This document shows, piece by piece, positions 39,718-51,326 of a DNA stretch of 64,000 bases. Source of the stretch: Limnobaculum allomyrinae (GTDB taxonomy: Bacteria > Pseudomonadota > Gammaproteobacteria > Enterobacterales > Enterobacteriaceae); contig NZ_JADRCR010000006.1 in NCBI RefSeq assembly GCF_016649425.1, forward strand, positions 212,245-276,244, written 5' to 3'. The notes under the pieces are model-generated. The model saw nothing but the letters and a program-made list of their open reading frames with translations, searched no databases and had not been told where the DNA came from. Position 1 is the first letter of the stretch. Each line of letters starts with the position of its first letter. The translations under genes and the position numbers were made by a program.

Positions 39718-40173
39718 TTGACTACTGACAATCGTACTCTGGATATTGAAGAGATACTGAGTTTACTACCTCATCGTTATCCATTCTTGCTCGTGGACCG
39801 GGTATTAGATTTTGATAAAGGTAAATTTTTAAGAGCGATTAAAAACGTCTCTGTAAATGAGCCTTTCTTCCAGGGGCATTTCCCCGGTAAGCCGATTTTT
39901 CCGGGCGTACTGATTCTGGAAGCGATGGCCCAGGCAACAGGCATTTTAGCGTTTAAAAGCCTTGGTCGTTTAGAGCCCGGGGAACTTTACTATTTTGCTG
40001 CTGTTGATAATGCTCGCTTTAAGCGTCCTGTTTTACCCGGGGATCAATTGGTTCTTGAGGTCGAATTTATTAAAGAGCGTCGTGGTGTAGCCCGTTTCCG
40101 TGGTGTCGCTAAAGTTGATGGCGAAATCGCTTGTGAAGCTGACATGATGTGCGCTCGTCGTCGGGAGTCTTAA
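39718..40173 (+). CDS. fabZ: 3-hydroxyacyl-[acyl-carrier-protein] dehydratase FabZ
   Basis: Dehydrates beta-hydroxyacyl-ACP in fatty acid elongation. Hot-dog fold; catalytic His in [20 protein letters not shown] and Glu in [15 protein letters not shown] choose TTG 39718 because AGGA lies 8 nt ahead and it gives the enteric N-terminus [13 protein letters not shown] (151 aa); ATG 39709 (154 aa) is too close to the ribosome site. E. coli fabZ also starts with TTG. Confidence 0.94.
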   Translation: MTTDNRTLDIEEILSLLPHRYPFLLVDRVLDFDKGKFLRAIKNVSVNEPFFQGHFPGKPIFPGVLILEAMAQATGILAFKSLGRLEPGELYYFAAVDNARFKRPVLPGDQLVLEVEFIKERRGVARFRGVAKVDGEIACEADMMCARRRES

Positions 40174-40177
40174 TACT

Positions 40178-40966
40178 GTGATTGATAACACCGCCTTTAT
40201 TCACCCAACTTCAATCGTTGAAGAGGGTGCGGTCATCGGAGCTAATGTTCATATTGGCCCGTTTTGCTGGGTTGGTTCTCAGGTCGAAATTGGATCGGGT
40301 ACCGTGCTCAAATCTCATGTTGTGGTTAACGGCGTCACAAAAATTGGTGCAGATAACCAGATTTATCAATTTGCTTCCGTTGGTGAAGTGAATCAGGATC
40401 TGAAATATGCCGGTGAACCTACCCGCGTAGAGATTGGCGATCGTAACCGTATCCGTGAAAGCGTGACCATCCATCGGGGTACTGTTCAAGGCGGTGGTTT
40501 AACCAAAATCGGTAGTGATAACCTGTTAATGATCAACGCTCACGTTGCTCATGATTGCCGTATTGGTAACCGCTGTATTCTGGCGAATAATGCGACTCTG
40601 GCAGGGCACGTTGAGATTGATGACTTTGCTATTATTGGCGGTATGACGGCCATTCACCAGTTTTGTGTTATTGGTGCTCACGTTATGGTTGGTGGTTGTT
40701 CTGGCGTTGCTCAGGATGTCCCTCCTTACGTTATTGCTCAGGGCAACCATGCCACGCCGTTTGGCGTCAATATTGAAGGTTTGAAGCGCCGTGGTTTTGA
40801 GAAAGATGCGCTGCACGCCATTCGCAATACTTATAAGTTGCTTTATCGTAGTGGTAAAACACTGGATGAAGTGAAACCAGAAATTGAAGAGCTGGCAAAA
40901 CAACAGCCTGCCGTTCAGCTGTTTGTTGATTTCTTTAGCCGCTCTACACGCGGCATTATCCGTTAA
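40178..40966 (+). CDS. lpxA: UDP-N-acetylglucosamine acyltransferase LpxA
   Basis: First step of lipid A synthesis. 262 residues (E. coli 262). Left-handed beta helix from the start: hexapeptides up to about residue 190, catalytic His in [13 protein letters not shown] near 125, then the C-terminal helical domain with RSTRGIIR end. GTG start 4 bp after fabZ. Confidence 0.97.
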   Translation: MIDNTAFIHPTSIVEEGAVIGANVHIGPFCWVGSQVEIGSGTVLKSHVVVNGVTKIGADNQIYQFASVGEVNQDLKYAGEPTRVEIGDRNRIRESVTIHRGTVQGGGLTKIGSDNLLMINAHVAHDCRIGNRCILANNATLAGHVEIDDFAIIGGMTAIHQFCVIGAHVMVGGCSGVAQDVPPYVIAQGNHATPFGVNIEGLKRRGFEKDALHAIRNTYKLLYRSGKTLDEVKPEIEELAKQQPAVQLFVDFFSRSTRGIIR

Positions 40967-40969
40967 ACC

Positions 40970-42151
40970 ATGCAATCGCGTCCTCTTACCATTGGATTAG
41001 TCGCCGGGGAAACCTCCGGCGATATTCTTGGTGCCGGTCTGATTCGTGCCTTAAAAGATCAATATCCTGATGCACGCTTTGTTGGCGTTGCTGGCCCATT
41101 AATGCAAGCTGAAGGCTGTGAAGCCTGGTTTGAAATGGAAGAGCTGGCGGTAATGGGGGTGGTGGAAGTTCTGGAGCGTTTGCCTCGTTTGTTGAAAATC
41201 CGCAAAGAGTTGACTCAGCGTTTTAGCGAACTGAAGCCCGATGTCTTTGTGGGCATTGATGCACCTGATTTTAATATTACTCTTGAAGGCCGCTTAAAAC
41301 AGCGTGGTATCAAAACTATTCACTACGTCAGTCCGTCTGTATGGGCCTGGCGTCAGAATAGGGTGTTCAAAATCGGTCGTTCAACGAATCTGGTATTAGC
41401 GTTCCTGCCGTTTGAAAAAGCGTTCTACGATCGTTATCAGGTTCCCTGTCGGTTTATTGGCCATACCATGGCGGATGCGATGCCATTGGTTCCCGATCGC
41501 CATGCAGCCAGAGAGCAGCTAGGTATTGCAGATAACGTTCATTGCCTGGCCTTACTGCCGGGTAGCCGTAATGCAGAAGTAGAAATGCTCAGCGCTGATT
41601 TTCTCAGAACAGCTATATTGCTGAGAGAGACTTACCCTGAACTGGAAGTGTTGGTGCCGTTGGTGAATGCCAAACGCCGTGAGCAGTTTGAACGAATTAA
41701 ATCAGAAGTGGCTCCCGATCTGAAGGTGAGATTACTGGATGGTCAGGCGCGTAGCGCTATGATTGCCAGTGATGCAGCTTTACTGGCTTCCGGTACTGCT
41801 GCGCTGGAGTGCATGTTGGCCAAGTGCCCAATGGTAGTTGGTTATCGTATGAAACCATTTACTTTTTGGTTGGCTAAACGGCTTATTAAAACACCTTATG
41901 TATCGCTGCCGAATCTGTTGGCGGGTAGGGAATTGGTAACAGAATTGCTGCAAGATGATTGTACGCCTGAGAAGCTGGCTGCATCACTGATGCCGTTGCT
42001 GAATAATGATAATGACCATACCCGAGCTCTGAAGCAGACTTTTACTGAGTTGCATCAGAGTATTCGTTGTGATGCGGACAGTCAGGCGGCACAGGCTGTT
42101 TTAGCGCTGGCGGGTTATCTTCCAACTCAGACAAACGGTAAGGAGCAATAA
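40970..42151 (+). CDS. lpxB: Lipid-A-disaccharide synthase LpxB
   Basis: GT19-family enzyme that joins UDP-diacyl-GlcN and lipid X at the inner membrane. 393 residues. Motifs [13 protein letters not shown] near 14-26, VGIDAPDFN near 94, [13 protein letters not shown] near 119 and [23 protein letters not shown] near 268-290. Starts 3 bp after lpxA. Confidence 0.97.
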   Translation: MQSRPLTIGLVAGETSGDILGAGLIRALKDQYPDARFVGVAGPLMQAEGCEAWFEMEELAVMGVVEVLERLPRLLKIRKELTQRFSELKPDVFVGIDAPDFNITLEGRLKQRGIKTIHYVSPSVWAWRQNRVFKIGRSTNLVLAFLPFEKAFYDRYQVPCRFIGHTMADAMPLVPDRHAAREQLGIADNVHCLALLPGSRNAEVEMLSADFLRTAILLRETYPELEVLVPLVNAKRREQFERIKSEVAPDLKVRLLDGQARSAMIASDAALLASGTAALECMLAKCPMVVGYRMKPFTFWLAKRLIKTPYVSLPNLLAGRELVTELLQDDCTPEKLAASLMPLLNNDNDHTRALKQTFTELHQSIRCDADSQAAQAVLALAGYLPTQTNGKEQ

Positions 42152-42156
42152 TCCTG

Positions 42157-42768
42157 ATGGCAAAAAGTATTATCGTCGAACCTTTTGTTTATCCAGCGGC
42201 AAACCGAATTGCCGGTGTTGATGAAGTTGGACGAGGGCCGTTAGTCGGTGCAGTGGTTACGGCTGCTGTCATTCTCGATCCGGCTAATCCAATTGTTGGT
42301 TTAGCGGATTCAAAAAAACTGAGTGAAAAGAAACGCCTGTCGTTATATGACGAAATTAAAGATAAAGTGTTGAGCTGGAGTCTGGGGCGTGCTGAACCAG
42401 AAGAGATTGACCAACTGAATATTTTGCATGCCACAATGCTGGCGATGCAACGTGCCGTCGCAGGGCTGCATATTCAGCCTGATCTGGTACTAATTGATGG
42501 TAATCGGTGTCCTAAACTCCCCATGTCTTCACAGGCGGTGGTTAAGGGAGATAGTCGGGTTGCTGAAATCAGTGCTGCATCCATACTGGCTAAAGTGACT
42601 CGCGATCGTGAAATGACAGAATTGGATTTACGTTTTCCACAGTATGGATTTGCTCAACATAAAGGGTATCCTACTGCCCTGCATTTGGAGAAGTTAGCGG
42701 AACATGGTGCGACAGAAGAGTATCGTCGTAGCTTTGCTCCGGTCAGACGTGCTTTAGGGCTGGAATAA
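42157..42768 (+). CDS. rnhB: Ribonuclease HII
   Basis: Removes ribonucleotides from DNA-RNA hybrids. 203 residues. Active-site acids in [21 protein letters not shown] (Asp and Glu near 21-23), [11 protein letters not shown] with Asp near 112, and [16 protein letters not shown] with Asp near 147. Five bp after lpxB, part of the same operon. Confidence 0.97.
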   Translation: MAKSIIVEPFVYPAANRIAGVDEVGRGPLVGAVVTAAVILDPANPIVGLADSKKLSEKKRLSLYDEIKDKVLSWSLGRAEPEEIDQLNILHATMLAMQRAVAGLHIQPDLVLIDGNRCPKLPMSSQAVVKGDSRVAEISAASILAKVTRDREMTELDLRFPQYGFAQHKGYPTALHLEKLAEHGATEEYRRSFAPVRRALGLE

Positions 42769-42830
42769 GTCTGCTATGATTTTTCTGATGTATTCTGACA
42801 ATGTTTGTAATCTGATAGCTGGTATTTGAT

Positions 42831-45800
42831 ATGGCTGAACCTCGTTTTATTCACCTTCGTATTCACAGTGACTTCTCCATGATTGATGGATTAGCCAAAG
42901 TGGGCCCGTTGGTGAAAAAGGTAGCGGCTCTGGGTATGCCAGCGATGGCGATTACCGATTTTACTAACCTGTGTGGACTGGTGAAGTTTTATGGCTCCGC
43001 ACACGGAGCAGGTATTAAACCGATAATCGGCGCTGATTTCCGGGTACAAAGTGAAACTTTAGGTGATGAGCTAACAGAGCTCACTATTCTGGCTGCCAAC
43101 AATGAAGGCTATCAGAATCTGACTATGCTGATCTCCAAAGCCTACCAGCGCGGCTATGTTCAGGGTGGCCCGGTTATCGATCGCGATTGGTTGATAGAAT
43201 ACAAACAGGGTTTGATTCTACTTTCTGGCGCTCGCTTTGGTGATGTGGGGCAGTCGCTGTTGCGTGGTAACCAGCATTTGGTTGATGAGTGTTTACAGTT
43301 TTATCGCACCCATTTCCCCGACTGCTACTATCTGGAGTTGGTGAGAACCGGAAGAGATGAAGAAGAGGTTTATCTCCATGCTGCCGTCGAGCTGGCTACC
43401 CGGGAAGGTATTCCGGTGGTTGCCACTAACGATGTTAAATTTATCGATATCTCTGATTTCGATGCTCATGAAATCCGGGTAGCCATTCATGATGGTTTTA
43501 CACTGGACGATCCTAAACGACCGAAAAAATACAGTGCTCAGCAATATCTGCGCAGTGAAGAGGAGATGTGTGAACTCTTCTCCGACCTACCTGAAGCGTT
43601 GATAAATAGCGTTGAGATTGCTAAACGCTGTAACGTGACCATCCGTTTAGGTGAGTATTTTCTCCCGCAGTTTCCAACCGGAGATATGACCACCGAGGAT
43701 TTTCTGGTTGCCCGTTCTAAAGAGGGGCTGGAAAAACGCCTGGAGTTTTTATATCCCGATCCTGCTGTCAGAGCGGAGCGACGCCCTGAATACGACGAGC
43801 GTCTGGATATTGAGCTACAGGTCATTAACCAGATGGGGTTCCCTGGTTACTTCCTGATAGTGATGGAGTTTATTCAGTGGTCCAAAGATAACGATGTGCC
43901 CGTCGGGCCCGGTCGAGGTTCCGGCGCGGGGTCTTTGGTGGCCTATGCGCTGGGTATTACCGATCTGGATCCGCTGGAGTTTGACCTGCTGTTCGAACGC
44001 TTCCTTAACCCTGAACGGGTTTCGATGCCTGACTTCGACGTTGACTTCTGTATGGAGAAACGCGACCGGGTTATTGACCACGTTTCTGATATGTACGGTC
44101 GGGATGCAGTATCACAAATTATTACCTTTGGTACCATGGCGGCAAAAGCGGTTATTCGCGATGTAGGTCGGGTACTGGGGCATCCTTACGGTTTTGTCGA
44201 TCGCATATCAAAACTGATTCCGATGGACCCGGGCATGACGCTGGAAAAAGCGTTTGCTGCAGAACCACAGTTGCCAGAACTGTATGAAGCGGATGAAGAG
44301 GTTAAGGCGCTAATCGATATGGCGCGCCAACTGGAAGGGGTAACCCGTAACGCCGGTAAACATGCGGGTGGTGTGGTTATCTCTCCAACTAAAATCACTG
44401 ATTTCGCACCGCTCTACTGTGATGCAGAAGGGCAATTCCCGGTTACTCAGTTTGATAAAAATGATGTGGAATATGCGGGTCTGGTGAAGTTTGACTTCCT
44501 GGGGTTGCGTACTCTGACCATTATTGACTGGGCGTTGGGCATGATCAATGCGCGTCGGGCGAAAGCTGGTCAGGAACCTATCGATATCAGCGCCATTCCA
44601 TTGGCCGACCAAAAAAGTTTCGACATGTTGCAACGGTCAGAAACGACTGCGGTATTCCAGCTTGAATCCCGCGGCATGAAAGATCTGATTAAGCGTCTGA
44701 AACCCGACTGTTTCGAAGATATGATCGCTCTGGTGGCGCTGTTCCGCCCAGGGCCACTACAATCGGGCATGGTAGATAACTTTATCGACCGTAAGCATGG
44801 GCGCGAAGCAATTTCCTATCCTGATATTCAGTGGCAACATGAATCTCTGAAACCGGTACTTGAACCGACCTATGGCATTATCCTGTATCAGGAACAGGTT
44901 ATGCAGATTGCTCAAGTGCTGGCTGGTTATACTCTGGGCGGTGCGGATATGTTGCGCCGCGCAATGGGTAAGAAAAAACCGGAGGAGATGGCCAAGCAGC
45001 GCTCAGTATTTAAAGAAGGTGCAGAGAGGATGGGCATCGACGGCGAACTGTCGATGAAAATCTTTGACCTGGTGGAGAAGTTTGCCGGTTATGGTTTTAA
45101 CAAATCTCACTCCGCGGCTTATGCATTAGTTTCCTATCAAACACTGTGGCTGAAAGCACACTATCCGGCGGAGTTTATGGCGGCAGTAATGACTGCCGAT
45201 ATGGATAACACCGAGAAAGTGGTGGGTCTGGTAGATGAATGCCTGCGTATGGGGCTAAAAGTGCTGCCGCCCGATATCAACAGTGGCCTCTACCATTTCC
45301 ACGTTAATGATGACGGTGAAATTGTTTACGGTATTGGTGCAATTAAAGGCGTTGGCGAAGGTCCAATAGAAGCTATAATTGAAGCACGGAACCAGGGTGG
45401 CTACTTTAAAGAGTTGTTTGACCTGTGCGCCCGCTCTGACACTAAGCGCTTAAACAAGCGAGTGTTGGAAAAGCTGATAATGGCGGGGGCATTCGACCGG
45501 TTGGGGCCACATCGTGCGGCATTAATGCACTCTTTGACCGAAGCGATGAAGGCAGCAGACCAGCACGCCAAAGCAGAAGCGTTGGGGCAGGCCGATATGT
45601 TTGGGGTGTTAGCAGAAGAACCCGAGCATGTTGAGAAAGCCTATGCTAATGTGGCACCATGGCCAGAGCAGGTAATATTGGATGGTGAGCGTGAAACGCT
45701 GGGCCTCTATCTTACCGGGCACCCAATCACGCAATATCTGAAAGAATTGGAACGCTATACTGGCGGTATTCGTCTGAAAGATATGCACCCAACAGAGCGT

Positions 45801-46313
45801 GGTAAAACCATTGTTGCCGTTGGTTTAGTCGTAGCTGCCAGAGTGATGACCACTAAGCGTGGTAACAGAATTGGTATTTGTACGTTGGATGATCGTTCCG
45901 GTCGCCTTGAAGTCATGCTATTCTCTGAGGCACTTGAAAAGTACCAGCATTTGCTGGAAAAAGATCGAATCCTGATAGCGACCGGACAGGTCAGCTTTGA
46001 TGATTTTAGCGGCGGGCTTAAAATGATGGTCCGCGAATTAATGGACATCAGTGAAGCGCGAGAAAAATATGCTCGCGGACTTGCCATCTCGTTGATGGAC
46101 AGGCAAATTGATGACCAGCTTTTAAACCGTCTTCGTGAATCGTTGGAACCCCATCGATCGGGGACGATTCCAGTACATCTGTATTACCAGCGGGAAGATG
46201 CCCGGGCACGGCTTAAATTTGGTACAGCATGGCGGGTAACGCCAACCGAACGTTTGCTGATAGACCTGAGAACGCTTGTAGGTAATGCTCAGGTAGAATT
46301 GGAATTTGACTAA
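42831..46313 (+). CDS. dnaE: DNA polymerase III alpha subunit
   Basis: Replicative polymerase catalytic subunit. 1160 residues, the E. coli length. PHP domain at 5-280 ([17 protein letters not shown]), C-family polymerase core with [18 protein letters not shown] near 362 and the catalytic acids in [15 protein letters not shown] near 402-416 (Asp-x-Asp), then (HhH)2, an OB-fold near 990-1080, and the C-terminal tau-binding end. Confidence 0.98.
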   Translation: MAEPRFIHLRIHSDFSMIDGLAKVGPLVKKVAALGMPAMAITDFTNLCGLVKFYGSAHGAGIKPIIGADFRVQSETLGDELTELTILAANNEGYQNLTMLISKAYQRGYVQGGPVIDRDWLIEYKQGLILLSGARFGDVGQSLLRGNQHLVDECLQFYRTHFPDCYYLELVRTGRDEEEVYLHAAVELATREGIPVVATNDVKFIDISDFDAHEIRVAIHDGFTLDDPKRPKKYSAQQYLRSEEEMCELFSDLPEALINSVEIAKRCNVTIRLGEYFLPQFPTGDMTTEDFLVARSKEGLEKRLEFLYPDPAVRAERRPEYDERLDIELQVINQMGFPGYFLIVMEFIQWSKDNDVPVGPGRGSGAGSLVAYALGITDLDPLEFDLLFERFLNPERVSMPDFDVDFCMEKRDRVIDHVSDMYGRDAVSQIITFGTMAAKAVIRDVGRVLGHPYGFVDRISKLIPMDPGMTLEKAFAAEPQLPELYEADEEVKALIDMARQLEGVTRNAGKHAGGVVISPTKITDFAPLYCDAEGQFPVTQFDKNDVEYAGLVKFDFLGLRTLTIIDWALGMINARRAKAGQEPIDISAIPLADQKSFDMLQRSETTAVFQLESRGMKDLIKRLKPDCFEDMIALVALFRPGPLQSGMVDNFIDRKHGREAISYPDIQWQHESLKPVLEPTYGIILYQEQVMQIAQVLAGYTLGGADMLRRAMGKKKPEEMAKQRSVFKEGAERMGIDGELSMKIFDLVEKFAGYGFNKSHSAAYALVSYQTLWLKAHYPAEFMAAVMTADMDNTEKVVGLVDECLRMGLKVLPPDINSGLYHFHVNDDGEIVYGIGAIKGVGEGPIEAIIEARNQGGYFKELFDLCARSDTKRLNKRVLEKLIMAGAFDRLGPHRAALMHSLTEAMKAADQHAKAEALGQADMFGVLAEEPEHVEKAYANVAPWPEQVILDGERETLGLYLTGHPITQYLKELERYTGGIRLKDMHPTERGKTIVAVGLVVAARVMTTKRGNRIGICTLDDRSGRLEVMLFSEALEKYQHLLEKDRILIATGQVSFDDFSGGLKMMVRELMDISEAREKYARGLAISLMDRQIDDQLLNRLRESLEPHRSGTIPVHLYYQREDARARLKFGTAWRVTPTERLLIDLRTLVGNAQVELEFD

Positions 46314-46325
46314 AATAGGAATGCT

Positions 46326-47285
46326 ATGAGTCTGAATTTTCTGGATTTTGAACAGCCGATTGCTGAATTAGAAGCGAAAATCGATTCGCTGAAGGCAATC
46401 AGTCTTCAAGACGAAAAATTGGATATTAACCTTGATGAAGAGGTTAAGCGTCTGCATGAGAAAAGCCTTGAACTGACTAATAAAATTTTCTCTGAGCTTG
46501 GAGCGTGGCAGATTGCACAACTTGCCCGTCATCCACGCAGACCTTACACTCTGGATTATATTCAGCATATTTTTACTGACTTTGATGAGTTAGCTGGCGA
46601 TCGTGCTTATGCTGACGACAAAGCTATCGTTGGTGGCATGGCGCGTCTGGATGGACGTCCGGTGATGATTATTGGTCATCAAAAAGGCCGTGAAACCAAA
46701 GAAAAGATTCGCCGTAACTTTGGCATGCCGGCACCGGAGGGCTATCGTAAAGCGTTACGCCTGATGGAAATGGCTGAGCGTTTTAATCTGCCAATTATCA
46801 CCTTTATTGATACGCCGGGAGCTTATCCGGGTGTTGGTGCAGAAGAGCGTGGCCAGTCAGAAGCGATTGCCCGTAACCTGCGTGAAATGTCTCGCCTGAA
46901 AGTGCCAGTCATTTGTACCGTTATCGGTGAAGGTGGCTCCGGTGGTGCATTGGCTATCGGCGTTGGTGATAAAGTGAATATGCTGCAATACAGCACCTAT
47001 TCTGTTATTTCACCGGAAGGTTGTGCCTCTATTCTGTGGAAAAGCGCGGATAAAGCACCACTGGCAGCAGAAGCCATGGGGATTATCGCCCCTCGCCTGA
47101 AAGAGTTGGGTTTAATTGACGCAGTAGTACCTGAGCCTCTGGGTGGTGCGCATCGTAATCCGGAAGCAATGGCAGCTTCGCTGAAAGCTAAATTACTGTC
47201 AGATTTATCCGAACTGGATGAGTTGGATACGGAGTCTTTACAGGATCGCCGTTATCAGCGTCTGATGGGCTACGGTTACTGCTGA
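46326..47285 (+). CDS. accA: Acetyl-CoA carboxylase carboxyltransferase subunit alpha
   Basis: With AccD transfers the carboxyl from biotin to acetyl-CoA, making malonyl-CoA. 319 residues as in E. coli. N-terminal helical [20 protein letters not shown], then crotonase-like carboxyltransferase with [18 protein letters not shown] near 117, [24 protein letters not shown] and [14 protein letters not shown]. Last gene of the run from uppS. Confidence 0.98.
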   Translation: MSLNFLDFEQPIAELEAKIDSLKAISLQDEKLDINLDEEVKRLHEKSLELTNKIFSELGAWQIAQLARHPRRPYTLDYIQHIFTDFDELAGDRAYADDKAIVGGMARLDGRPVMIIGHQKGRETKEKIRRNFGMPAPEGYRKALRLMEMAERFNLPIITFIDTPGAYPGVGAEERGQSEAIARNLREMSRLKVPVICTVIGEGGSGGALAIGVGDKVNMLQYSTYSVISPEGCASILWKSADKAPLAAEAMGIIAPRLKELGLIDAVVPEPLGGAHRNPEAMAASLKAKLLSDLSELDELDTESLQDRRYQRLMGYGYC

Positions 47286-47307
47286 TAGTTGATTCTTGAA
47301 TAAATAA

Positions 47308-47341
47308 AAACCCGCGGACTTTATCATTCGCGGGTTTTTTT
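47308..47341 (+). terminator. Intrinsic terminator after accA
   Basis: AAACCCGCG (47308-47316) pairs with CGCGGGTTT (47329-47337), and a seven-T run ends at 47341. Closes the envelope-dnaE-accA operon. Confidence 0.9.
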
Positions 47342-47374
47342 ATTGTCTGAATATTGTCGCTTAAACTGTAGAAG

Positions 47375-48145
47375 CTAGCTTTTATGGCCGATAAACATAG
47401 CGATATCGGTGGAAAAGGTACCATCAGCACCAATGGCGAAATAGTTTTTTACTTCCTGTGAGGCTTCTTGCTGAAAAGCCCTGATGGCATCAATATAGTG
47501 CTGTGGCGTACGCATGCGTTGTGTCCAACTGTTGAATTCTAACTGTAAGCGGTCAGTCGATATTTCACTGAGAGTCAGACCTGATTCATTAATAAATCGG
47601 CTCCATTCAGCAATGCTGTAGTCCCGGACGTGAGAGCGATCTCTCAGAGCTTCTACCGTTTGCAAGTAGATATCCAAAACCGGATTACCCGGAGAGACAA
47701 CGTCCATAAACACCACTTTACCACCGGGCTTTAACACCCGATAAACTTCATTTAGCGCCATACTCACATTTTGCCAATGGTGCGCGGAGTAGCGGCTGAG
47801 AATAATATCAAAACGATTCGACTCAAAAGGCAATGATTCAGCGATACCACAGGCAGTTTGAATATTGGATATTTGACGCTCTGATGCGCCTTTAAGTACC
47901 GCATTAAGCATATCTGTACTCAGGTCATAGGCAGTGACGCTGCGAACCAGAGGTGCGACAGTGAAGCTAACGTGTCCGGCTCCACAACCGATATCCAGAA
48001 CTTCAGCCTGTGATTGAGAATGCAGTATATGGGATAACTTCTGCAAATCAGCACCCTGAGCATGTACGGTGCTGGTTAAGTAGGCATTTGCCTGTTCACC
48101 AAACTGTCGCTCTACCAAATCGTGATGAGTTTGTTTTTCTGACAT
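47375..48145 (-). CDS. yafE: YafE-family class I SAM-dependent methyltransferase
   Basis: 256-residue predicted methyltransferase very close to E. coli YafE: HHDLVERQFGEQANAYLTS, VLDIGCGAGHVSF SAM motif I near 49-61, AESLPFESNRFDIILSRYSAHHW near 96-118 and TVEALRDRSHVRDY. The substrate is unknown. The frame is open 17 codons upstream, but ATG 48145 begins the YafE sequence. In E. coli yafE is elsewhere in the same quarter of the chromosome (near metNIQ-gmhB/rrnH); here it follows lutC. Confidence 0.88.
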   Translation of the reverse strand: MSEKQTHHDLVERQFGEQANAYLTSTVHAQGADLQKLSHILHSQSQAEVLDIGCGAGHVSFTVAPLVRSVTAYDLSTDMLNAVLKGASERQISNIQTACGIAESLPFESNRFDIILSRYSAHHWQNVSMALNEVYRVLKPGGKVVFMDVVSPGNPVLDIYLQTVEALRDRSHVRDYSIAEWSRFINESGLTLSEISTDRLQLEFNSWTQRMRTPQHYIDAIRAFQQEASQEVKNYFAIGADGTFSTDIAMFIGHKS

Positions 48146-48244
48146 TTTGCTGTATATCCTGATAAATGGCCTGATTGATAAGTATGTTTGAGCCACCGGT
48201 AGATGTATAGCGGACAGAGCAGAAATAATGAGTGGAAGAAAAGG

Positions 48245-48268
48245 GGCAGGGAAAACGACCTCCCTGCC
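48245..48268 (-). terminator. Intrinsic terminator after lutC
   Basis: GGCAGGGA (48245-48252) pairs with TCCCTGCC (48261-48268); on the minus strand a CCTTTTCTT tail follows. Ends the lut transcript before yafE. Confidence 0.65.
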
Positions 48269-48285
48269 GCAATCATATCATTTGG

Positions 48286-48990
48286 CTAGCAGTCTTCCAG
48301 CACTACATAGGCGGCATGAACCGGGCCGTGAACACCAAACACTTTGATTAACTCAATGTCGGCCGTAGAACTTGGGCCACCAATCAGATTAATGCAGGAT
48401 GGCATCCGTTCGCCCGCCTGTGCCATATGATGCAGGCGTTGAGCCATTTGAGCCACGCGTGGCAAAATAGTGCTTTTACGCAGTACAAAGATGGAGGTTT
48501 CCGGCAACAGGCTAACGGAGCGGCCACGTTCTGGCGCAGAGAACAGTACTACGCCACCCGATTCAGTCAGACCCGCTTCAGCATAGGCAATACCCACTTT
48601 GGCTTTCTCTGCCATGTGGATATTCTCTTCTCCTTTGTCTGGATCCCACTCCCATGCGTCAAACTGCTCTTTTAATGCTGTAGTGATACCTAAATCGGCT
48701 AAACGTTGATCGCCGCTGATAATGACTGGTGAACCACCGTATTCGTCGCACAGGGACATAAGATCGCCAATTAACCCCTCCGGACGACTCAAAACACACT
48801 TTACTTTCTGAGTGCTGGCAAATTCCATAAACTCCTGACAAAGCTCATCCTGAGTTTTATCTGTCAGACGGGTTTGAGGATAGTTGTTTACCGGCGGCTT
48901 ACTTTCAGATGGCGTTTTACGCGCTTCACGTCCTAACTGACGCGCAATCTCATCCAGAAATGCAGTACGGTTTTGTTGATTAATTAACAT
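48286..48990 (-). CDS. lutC: Lactate utilisation protein C (LUD domain)
   Basis: Third component of the LutABC L-lactate dehydrogenase, which oxidises L-lactate to pyruvate. 234 residues of LUD domain with the conserved GIAYAEAGLTESGGVVLFSAPERGRSVSLLPETS near 131-164 and the C-terminal GGPSSTADIELIKVFGVHGP. In E. coli it is ykgG. The ATG is 2 bp after the lutB stop, coupled. Confidence 0.94.
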   Translation of the reverse strand: MLINQQNRTAFLDEIARQLGREARKTPSESKPPVNNYPQTRLTDKTQDELCQEFMEFASTQKVKCVLSRPEGLIGDLMSLCDEYGGSPVIISGDQRLADLGITTALKEQFDAWEWDPDKGEENIHMAEKAKVGIAYAEAGLTESGGVVLFSAPERGRSVSLLPETSIFVLRKSTILPRVAQMAQRLHHMAQAGERMPSCINLIGGPSSTADIELIKVFGVHGPVHAAYVVLEDC

Positions 48991-48992
48991 GA

Positions 48993-50414
48993 TTACTTAT
49001 TCCTCTCAGCCTGATGACGCTTAAACCAACTGCGGAACCCTTCGCCGTCTGGCGCCGGTAAGTCACGGGCATCCATCCAGTCGTTGAGTACGTCAATTTT
49101 AAGCGGCACTTTACCGTCTTTAATCATCCAGTTAGCCATTTTAGCACCCATAGTCATACCCACTTTCCACAGAGCAGGATGGGCGTTAGCGTAATTAAAC
49201 AGGCGGGTGAAACGACGCTCGCCTTTTGGTGTCAGGCCTGTTTCTGCCATAACCCGGCGGTGTTTAACGATCAGTTGAGCCAGCGGGATTTTTACCGGGC
49301 ATACCTGATTGCAGGCATTACATAATGAACAGGCATAAGGGAGGTCGTGGAAATCTTCATAGCCACCCAACAGAGGGGAAATAACAGCGCCAATCGGGCC
49401 GGGATAGATAGAACCATAACCGTGACCACCAATCTGGCGATAGGCCGGGCAGGTATTCAGACAGGCTCCACAGCGAATACAGCGCAACACATCTTTAAAT
49501 TCGGAACCGAGGATTTTCGAACGACCATTATCAACGATAACTAAATGGAACTCTTGCGGACCATCAACATGTCCTGCTTCGCGAGGGCCGGTTAGCCAGG
49601 TGTTATAGCTGGTTAAGCGAGTACCGACTGCGCTGCGGCACAGCAGCGTGATCAGTACATCAACTTCTTCAAAGGTTGGGGCGATACGTTCCATTCCCAT
49701 CACGGCAATATGCGTTTTAGGCAGGGTAGTAGCCATTCGCAGGTTGCCTTCATTGGTGACCAGACAGATACTACCGGTTTCCGCTACCGCAAAGTTACAG
49801 CCGCTGATACCAATATCAGCTTCCAGAAAATCTTTACGAATACGTTCACGAATAAACAGCGTCATGGCTTCAGGGGTTTCAGGCCCGTCATATCCCAGCT
49901 TTTCATGCAGAACTTTCTGAATCTGATAGCGATCTTTATGGATTGCAGGTACTACAATATGGGATGGCGGATCGTTATCTACCTGAAGAATATATTCCCC
50001 AAGGTCAGTTTCAACTACCTCAATACCTTCAGCCTGTAATACATGGTTCAGACCAATTTCTTCGGTAACCATGGATTTTGACTTCACCACTTTTTTTGCC
50101 TGCTTTTGGCGGGCGATATCGCGAATATAGTCGGTAGCTTCTTCTTTAGTTTTAGCGAAATAAACATGGCCGCCGTTTTCCGTCACTTTTTCTGACAGCT
50201 GATACAGATAGGCATCAAGGTTTTCAAGTACATGGTTACGGATTTGCTCTGCGCGATCGCGCCACTCTTCCCAGTGGCCCAATTCGTTAACCATAATCTG
50301 GCGGTTGGCTCCAATACGTTCCTGGGCCATCGCTACCGCTTTACGCATGATGGTGTCTTCCATCTCTGCTTTGATGCGCGGTTTAAAATCTATATTGCTG
50401 GTTTTCATCGACAT
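48993..50414 (-). CDS. lutB: Lactate utilisation iron-sulfur protein B
   Basis: 473-residue LutB (YkgF-type). N-terminal LUD domain (VKSKSMVTEEIGLNHVLQ, VTNEGNLRMATTLP), then two [4Fe-4S] ferredoxin motifs, CIRCGACLNTCP near 309 and CSLCNACNQVCP near 360, and a C-terminal DUF3390-like helical region ending HQAERNK. It relays electrons from lactate oxidation. Starts 11 bp after the lutA stop. Confidence 0.95.
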   Translation of the reverse strand: MSMKTSNIDFKPRIKAEMEDTIMRKAVAMAQERIGANRQIMVNELGHWEEWRDRAEQIRNHVLENLDAYLYQLSEKVTENGGHVYFAKTKEEATDYIRDIARQKQAKKVVKSKSMVTEEIGLNHVLQAEGIEVVETDLGEYILQVDNDPPSHIVVPAIHKDRYQIQKVLHEKLGYDGPETPEAMTLFIRERIRKDFLEADIGISGCNFAVAETGSICLVTNEGNLRMATTLPKTHIAVMGMERIAPTFEEVDVLITLLCRSAVGTRLTSYNTWLTGPREAGHVDGPQEFHLVIVDNGRSKILGSEFKDVLRCIRCGACLNTCPAYRQIGGHGYGSIYPGPIGAVISPLLGGYEDFHDLPYACSLCNACNQVCPVKIPLAQLIVKHRRVMAETGLTPKGERRFTRLFNYANAHPALWKVGMTMGAKMANWMIKDGKVPLKIDVLNDWMDARDLPAPDGEGFRSWFKRHQAERNK

Positions 50415-50425
50415 GAGATATCCCC

Positions 50426-51145
50426 TTAGCGGCTCATTAACACTTCAGCGATATGCATCACTTTTACCGGACGCTTTTCACGTGTCAGTCGTCCACTGAT
50501 ATTGATCAGGCAACTGGTGTCTGCACCAATCAGATAGTCAGGTTCCACATCCATAATGTGCTGAACTTTTTCTTTCACCATTTCACCGGAAATTTCAGAC
50601 ATCTTGACGGAGAAAGTACCACCGAAACCACAGCAGGTTTCCTGGTTAACGATTGGCAATAGTTCCAGACCTTCAACATTATTTAGCAGGGCAATAGGCT
50701 CATCTTTCACCCCAAGCTTACGAAACAGGCTGCACGATGGATGGTAAACCGCTTTTCCCGGTAAGCGAGCACCCACATTTACGACACCAAGTTGGTGGAC
50801 GATAAAGCTGGTTAAATCTTGCATACGATCGGCAACCGCTTGCGCTCTGGCAGCCCATTCAGGTTCATCAGCCAGATGGGTTGGGTAGCTTTTAATAGCA
50901 TAAGTACAGGAGCCGGCAGGGGAGACTATCGGGTAGTCATTACCTTCAAAGGCAGAAATCAAAGATTTCATCGCCGGTTTGGCATCATTGACATAGCCAC
51001 TGTTGAGTGCCGGTTGGCCACAGCATCCCTGACGTTCAGGAAAAAGCACCTCACAACCCAGCTGTTCCAGCAGCAGTACGCTATCACGAGCCATATTGGC
51101 CTTCAGTGCGTCACCGATGCAGGTAACATAAAAATTTACTTTCAT
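50426..51145 (-). CDS. lutA: Lactate utilisation protein A
   Basis: 239 residues with two CCG (heterodisulfide-reductase-like) domains: QGCCGQPALNSG near 38-50 and ETCCGFGGTFSVKM near 168-181; cysteine-rich Fe-S cluster binding. YkgE in E. coli. It opens lutABC; lldP is 181 bp upstream on the same strand. Confidence 0.95.
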   Translation of the reverse strand: MKVNFYVTCIGDALKANMARDSVLLLEQLGCEVLFPERQGCCGQPALNSGYVNDAKPAMKSLISAFEGNDYPIVSPAGSCTYAIKSYPTHLADEPEWAARAQAVADRMQDLTSFIVHQLGVVNVGARLPGKAVYHPSCSLFRKLGVKDEPIALLNNVEGLELLPIVNQETCCGFGGTFSVKMSEISGEMVKEKVQHIMDVEPDYLIGADTSCLINISGRLTREKRPVKVMHIAEVLMSR

Positions 51146-51248
51146 ACAATAGTCACTCCGAAAACATAGAGATGCATATGGCTGACGGCCGCTTTCCAGC
51201 GATTATCATAATGGGTATTCCGTTAGCGCATCATTTTGGGGCTGATAT

Positions 51249-51273
51249 ACCGGCCGCCAGTATGGTGGCCGGT
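51249..51273 (-). terminator. Hairpin between lldP and lutA
   Basis: ACCGGCCGCCA (51249-51259) pairs with TGGTGGCCGGT (51263-51273) with one mismatch on the minus-strand RNA and a 3-nt loop. GC-rich but without a T-run. It lies in the 181-bp gap and could lower lutABC expression relative to lldP or protect the mRNA end. Confidence 0.5.
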
Positions 51274-51326
51274 AACAATCGGGAACAAATTCTATCACTG
51301 CCTAAATGTGTTGTATGTGATTTGTA